40,371 nt of DNA from Acidimicrobiaceae bacterium (lineage in GTDB: Bacteria > Actinomycetota > Acidimicrobiia > Acidimicrobiales > Ilumatobacteraceae), in assembly GCA_002698945.1 (NCBI GenBank), contig NZZV01000199.1, positions 1-40,371 of the forward strand. Direction: 5' to 3'. The stretch's first letter is position 1, and each line of letters starts with the position of its first letter. The notes below the pieces were generated by a model that did no database searches, was not told where the DNA came from, and worked only from the letters and a program-made list of their open reading frames with translations. The translations under genes were made by a program, and so were the position numbers. Shown piece by piece: positions 38,601 to 40,371 of this stretch.

Positions 38601-39737
38601 GTGGACACCCCGAGGGCGGCAGCACGCGTGCGGCGACGGCACCGTGACCGATGGGGGACGCCCGACTTCCTGGCGCGAGCGCCCGGCCGCGTGAACCTGA
38701 TCGGCGAGCACACCGACTACAACGACGGCTTCACGTTCCCCATGGCACTCCCGTTCGACACGGTGCTCAGCTTCGCGTCGATCGGTGACCCGGCGATGGG
38801 CCGCGTGACGATCGACTCGGCCGGATTCGGTCAGATCGAGATCGGCCCCGGCGGCGACGCACCGTCGTGGGCGAAGCACCTCGTCGGCGTGATCGACCTG
38901 CTCGAGCGCGAGGGCGTCGCCGCTCGTGGATGGCGGGCGTGCATCGACACCGACATCCCGACCGGCGCCAGTCTGTCGTCGTCGGCGGCGCTCGAGGTCG
39001 CCACGATCCGGGCGTTGCTCGCACGCGCAGGCCTCGAGTGGCCGCCCATCGAGGTGGCGAGGATCGGCCAGCGCGTCGAGAACGAGGTGGTCGGCCTGCA
39101 GAGCGGGATCATGGATCAGTTCATCTCGGCCGGCGCCGTCGAGGGACACGCGAGCCTCATGGACTGCCGCGCCCTCACCCTCACACCCACGCGCATGCCG
39201 TCCGACGTGGTGATCGCCGTGATGGACACCAAGACCAGGCGGGTGCTGGCCGAGGCGGCGTACGACGAGCGCCGGGCATCCTGCGAACGGGCGGCCGCGG
39301 CGATCGGCGTGTCGGCGCTCCGCGATGCGACCCTGGCCGATCTCGACCGGATCAGCGACCCGACCGACCGGCGACGCGCACACCACATCGTCACCGAGAA
39401 CGATCGCGTGCTGTCGGTGATCGACAGCCTCGAGGCAGGCGACACGGAGCGCTTCGGCGCACTGATGAACGAGAGCCACACGTCGCTGCGTGACGACTTC
39501 GAGGTGTCCGGTCCCGGTCTCGACGCGATCGTCGAGGTCGCCGTCGGCGCACCCGGTTGCCTGGGGGCACGGATGACCGGTGGCGGGTTCGCCGGATGCG
39601 CCGTGGCGCTGGTGCGTACCGAGCACGCCGACGCGTTCGTCGCCGACGTGGTCGGTCGATACTCGTACGACCGCCTCACCGCGGAGGTCTGGATCAGCGA
39701 ACCGTCCCCCGGCGCCTCGGTCAGTCCAGCAGGCTGA
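38601..39737 (+). CDS. galK: Galactokinase
   Basis: The 378-residue GHMP-family kinase phosphorylates galactose with ATP (Leloir pathway). The galactokinase signature is 'GRVNLIGEHTDYNDGF' (29-44), the GHMP ATP-binding motif is 'PTGASLSSSAALEVA' (about 115-129). The catalytic Asp is in 'GLQSGIMDQFISA', and the C-terminal GHMP motif is 'GARMTGGGFAGCAVAL'. It is complete and of normal length. The GTG at 38601 fits TATCGT 8 nt upstream. No galT or galE is in the window, so galK here is separated from the rest of the pathway. It is divergent from the GH32 gene, suggesting joint control of sugar use. Confidence 0.94.
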   Translation: MDTPRAAARVRRRHRDRWGTPDFLARAPGRVNLIGEHTDYNDGFTFPMALPFDTVLSFASIGDPAMGRVTIDSAGFGQIEIGPGGDAPSWAKHLVGVIDLLEREGVAARGWRACIDTDIPTGASLSSSAALEVATIRALLARAGLEWPPIEVARIGQRVENEVVGLQSGIMDQFISAGAVEGHASLMDCRALTLTPTRMPSDVVIAVMDTKTRRVLAEAAYDERRASCERAAAAIGVSALRDATLADLDRISDPTDRRRAHHIVTENDRVLSVIDSLEAGDTERFGALMNESHTSLRDDFEVSGPGLDAIVEVAVGAPGCLGARMTGGGFAGCAVALVRTEHADAFVADVVGRYSYDRLTAEVWISEPSPGASVSPAG

Positions 39738-39795
39738 CGCGTTGAGCGGACGGGAAGGCTGCCGGTTCCGAGCCGGTACTCGCTCCAGAGTCTGC

Positions 39796-39901
39796 GGAAG
39801 CGATCATGCCCACAGGAGGGCGTTGTCGCTTCCACAGAATCCGGGCTACATCTCCATGGAAGCGATCATGACGAACGTCGGCATGATCGCTGCCACAGAA
39901 T
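39796..39901. repeat. Two copies of a 45-bp hairpin element in a convergent gap
   Basis: Copy 1 (39796-39840) and copy 2 (39858-39901), 62 bp apart, share GGAAGCGATCATG at the left and a CGCT(T/G)CCACAGAAT right end. In copy 2 the arms GGAAGCGATCATG and CATGATCGCTGCC pair at 12 of 13 positions around a 10-nt loop. In copy 1 only the outer GGAAGCGA/TCGCTTCC pair. They fill most of the 211-bp gap between galK and the penicillin acylase gene. Bidirectional terminator or a dispersed extragenic repeat are both possible. Confidence 0.8.
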
Positions 39902-39948
39902 GGGCGGACGGAAGAATGGGCCGACCGAACGTGGGCGGTGCGTGGCGG

Positions 39949-40371
39949 TCAGTTGTTGGCGAACTCGATGACTTGTTGGAAGGTCGGGCGGTTGGTGGCG
40001 CGGAAGTCGTCGGGGATGAGGCCGGGGGTGAACATCGAGCGGCGGCCCTCGACCAACCAGGCACTCGTGTCGTCGCCGTACTCGGCGGCCAGTTCGTCGG
40101 CGACCGTCGCGACCGCTTCCCAGAGGGCGTCACGGCAGGCGTCGAGGTCGCCGGTGCCGCAGTACTGGACGGAGAACGGACCCTCGACGTCGTCGCCGAG
40201 GAGGGTGCGCAGGTCCTTGTCGACGATGCTCGCACCGCCGATGCCGCGCACGCTGACACCCGCCTCGACCACCGGTCCGAGCACCGGATCGAGCGCTGCC
40301 TCGTACAGCGGTTCGAGCAGCGCCGGGTAGATCGCGGCGCCCGGGCGGTCGTAGTCGCCGTCGTCGTCCGC
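39949..40371 (-). CDS. Penicillin acylase (N-terminal nucleophile hydrolase) family protein, C-terminal part (cut by window edge)
   Basis: The minus strand is open from the right edge to the stop at 39949, 140 codons. The sequence has 'AAIYPALLEPLYEAALDPVL', 'GDLDACRDALWEAVATVADEL' and the ending 'ATNRPTFQQVIEFANN'. 'TNRPTFQQ' plus the 'CRDALW' helix is the characteristic C-terminus of the penicillin acylase/acyl-homoserine-lactone acylase family. The signal peptide, spacer and catalytic Ser lie outside the window. Cys in 'VQYCGTGDLDACRD' probably form the disulphide typical of exported members (inference). It would cleave amide bonds; quorum-signal or antibiotic substrates are possible but not readable from this part. 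Confidence 0.75.
   Translation of the reverse strand, partial: ADDDGDYDRPGAAIYPALLEPLYEAALDPVLGPVVEAGVSVRGIGGASIVDKDLRTLLGDDVEGPFSVQYCGTGDLDACRDALWEAVATVADELAAEYGDDTSAWLVEGRRSMFTPGLIPDDFRATNRPTFQQVIEFANN

Noticed and set aside
1-40371. Biosynthetic gene cluster (BVMO, 2OG oxygenase, Rieske, epoxide hydrolase together)
   Set aside because: No scaffold-forming enzyme (PKS, NRPS, terpene synthase, RiPP) is present and most of the genes have separate promoters and orientations, so a set of catabolic or detoxification genes is more likely.
1-40371. Mobile element, phage or defence island
   Set aside because: No integrase, transposase, terminal repeats, tRNA-adjacent attachment site, restriction, toxin-antitoxin or CRISPR genes were seen.

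Overview
The window reads as chromosomal DNA of a very GC-rich actinobacterium. Several features point to an aerobic, free-living Acidimicrobiia-type organism (Ilumatobacter-like). These are the F420-type luciferase-like oxidoreductase, HemD-type nitrate regulator, mycothiol-style arsenate reductase and many apparently leaderless genes with a TANNNT box 6-9 nt before the start codon. The taxonomic placement is inference from gene content and composition. I saw no tRNA, rRNA, CRISPR array, transposase or phage gene, and no gene-free stretch exceeds about 215 bp.

Left part (1-7072, all minus strand): a GntR/FCD regulator is followed by an ABC importer (lipoprotein, two-domain fused permease, ATPase). 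Next come an AtuA-like (DUF1446) protein, a DUF4387 protein and an RraA-like protein cut by the window edge. Importer and enzyme genes are joined by short overlaps (TGATG, GTGA, ATGA), so they look like one operon for uptake and breakdown of an unidentified small molecule. The same palindrome, TGCTATAGCA, lies in front of both the regulator and the importer.

7073-11111: a bacterial protein with the full PRMT (protein arginine methyltransferase) layout, a DUF4126 membrane protein, and a hybrid sensor histidine kinase preceded by a possible 44-codon leader ORF.

11301-19195 (plus strand): a compact nitrate assimilation cluster: NirB, NirD, the HemD/winged-helix regulator NnaR, NarK, and a molybdopterin nitrate reductase that overlaps narK.

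19375-30443: accessory oxidative and hydrolytic metabolism. It holds a conserved hypothetical gene broken by a one-base frameshift, an EHN-type epoxide hydrolase, a DJ-1/PfpI-like protein with Ser at the nucleophile position, and a Baeyer-Villiger monooxygenase. A 2OG-Fe(II) dioxygenase, a 5'-truncated remnant resembling the zinc chaperone AztD, and an LLM-class oxidoreductase follow. After these come an AraC-VOC-DUF1059 group and a Rieske oxygenase followed by a haloalkane dehalogenase. Most have their own leaderless promoter, so this is a cluster of separately controlled catabolic genes.

30550-40371: a GGDEF-EAL membrane protein, a GNAT-like protein, and two arsenic genes (an ArsR-phosphatase fusion and ArsC). 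The arsenic promoter is buried in the 3' end of a PlsC-type acyltransferase that itself overlaps a patatin gene. The region ends with a divergent GH32 glycosidase/galactokinase pair sharing a 40-bp promoter region, a duplicated hairpin element, and the C-terminus of a penicillin-acylase family enzyme.
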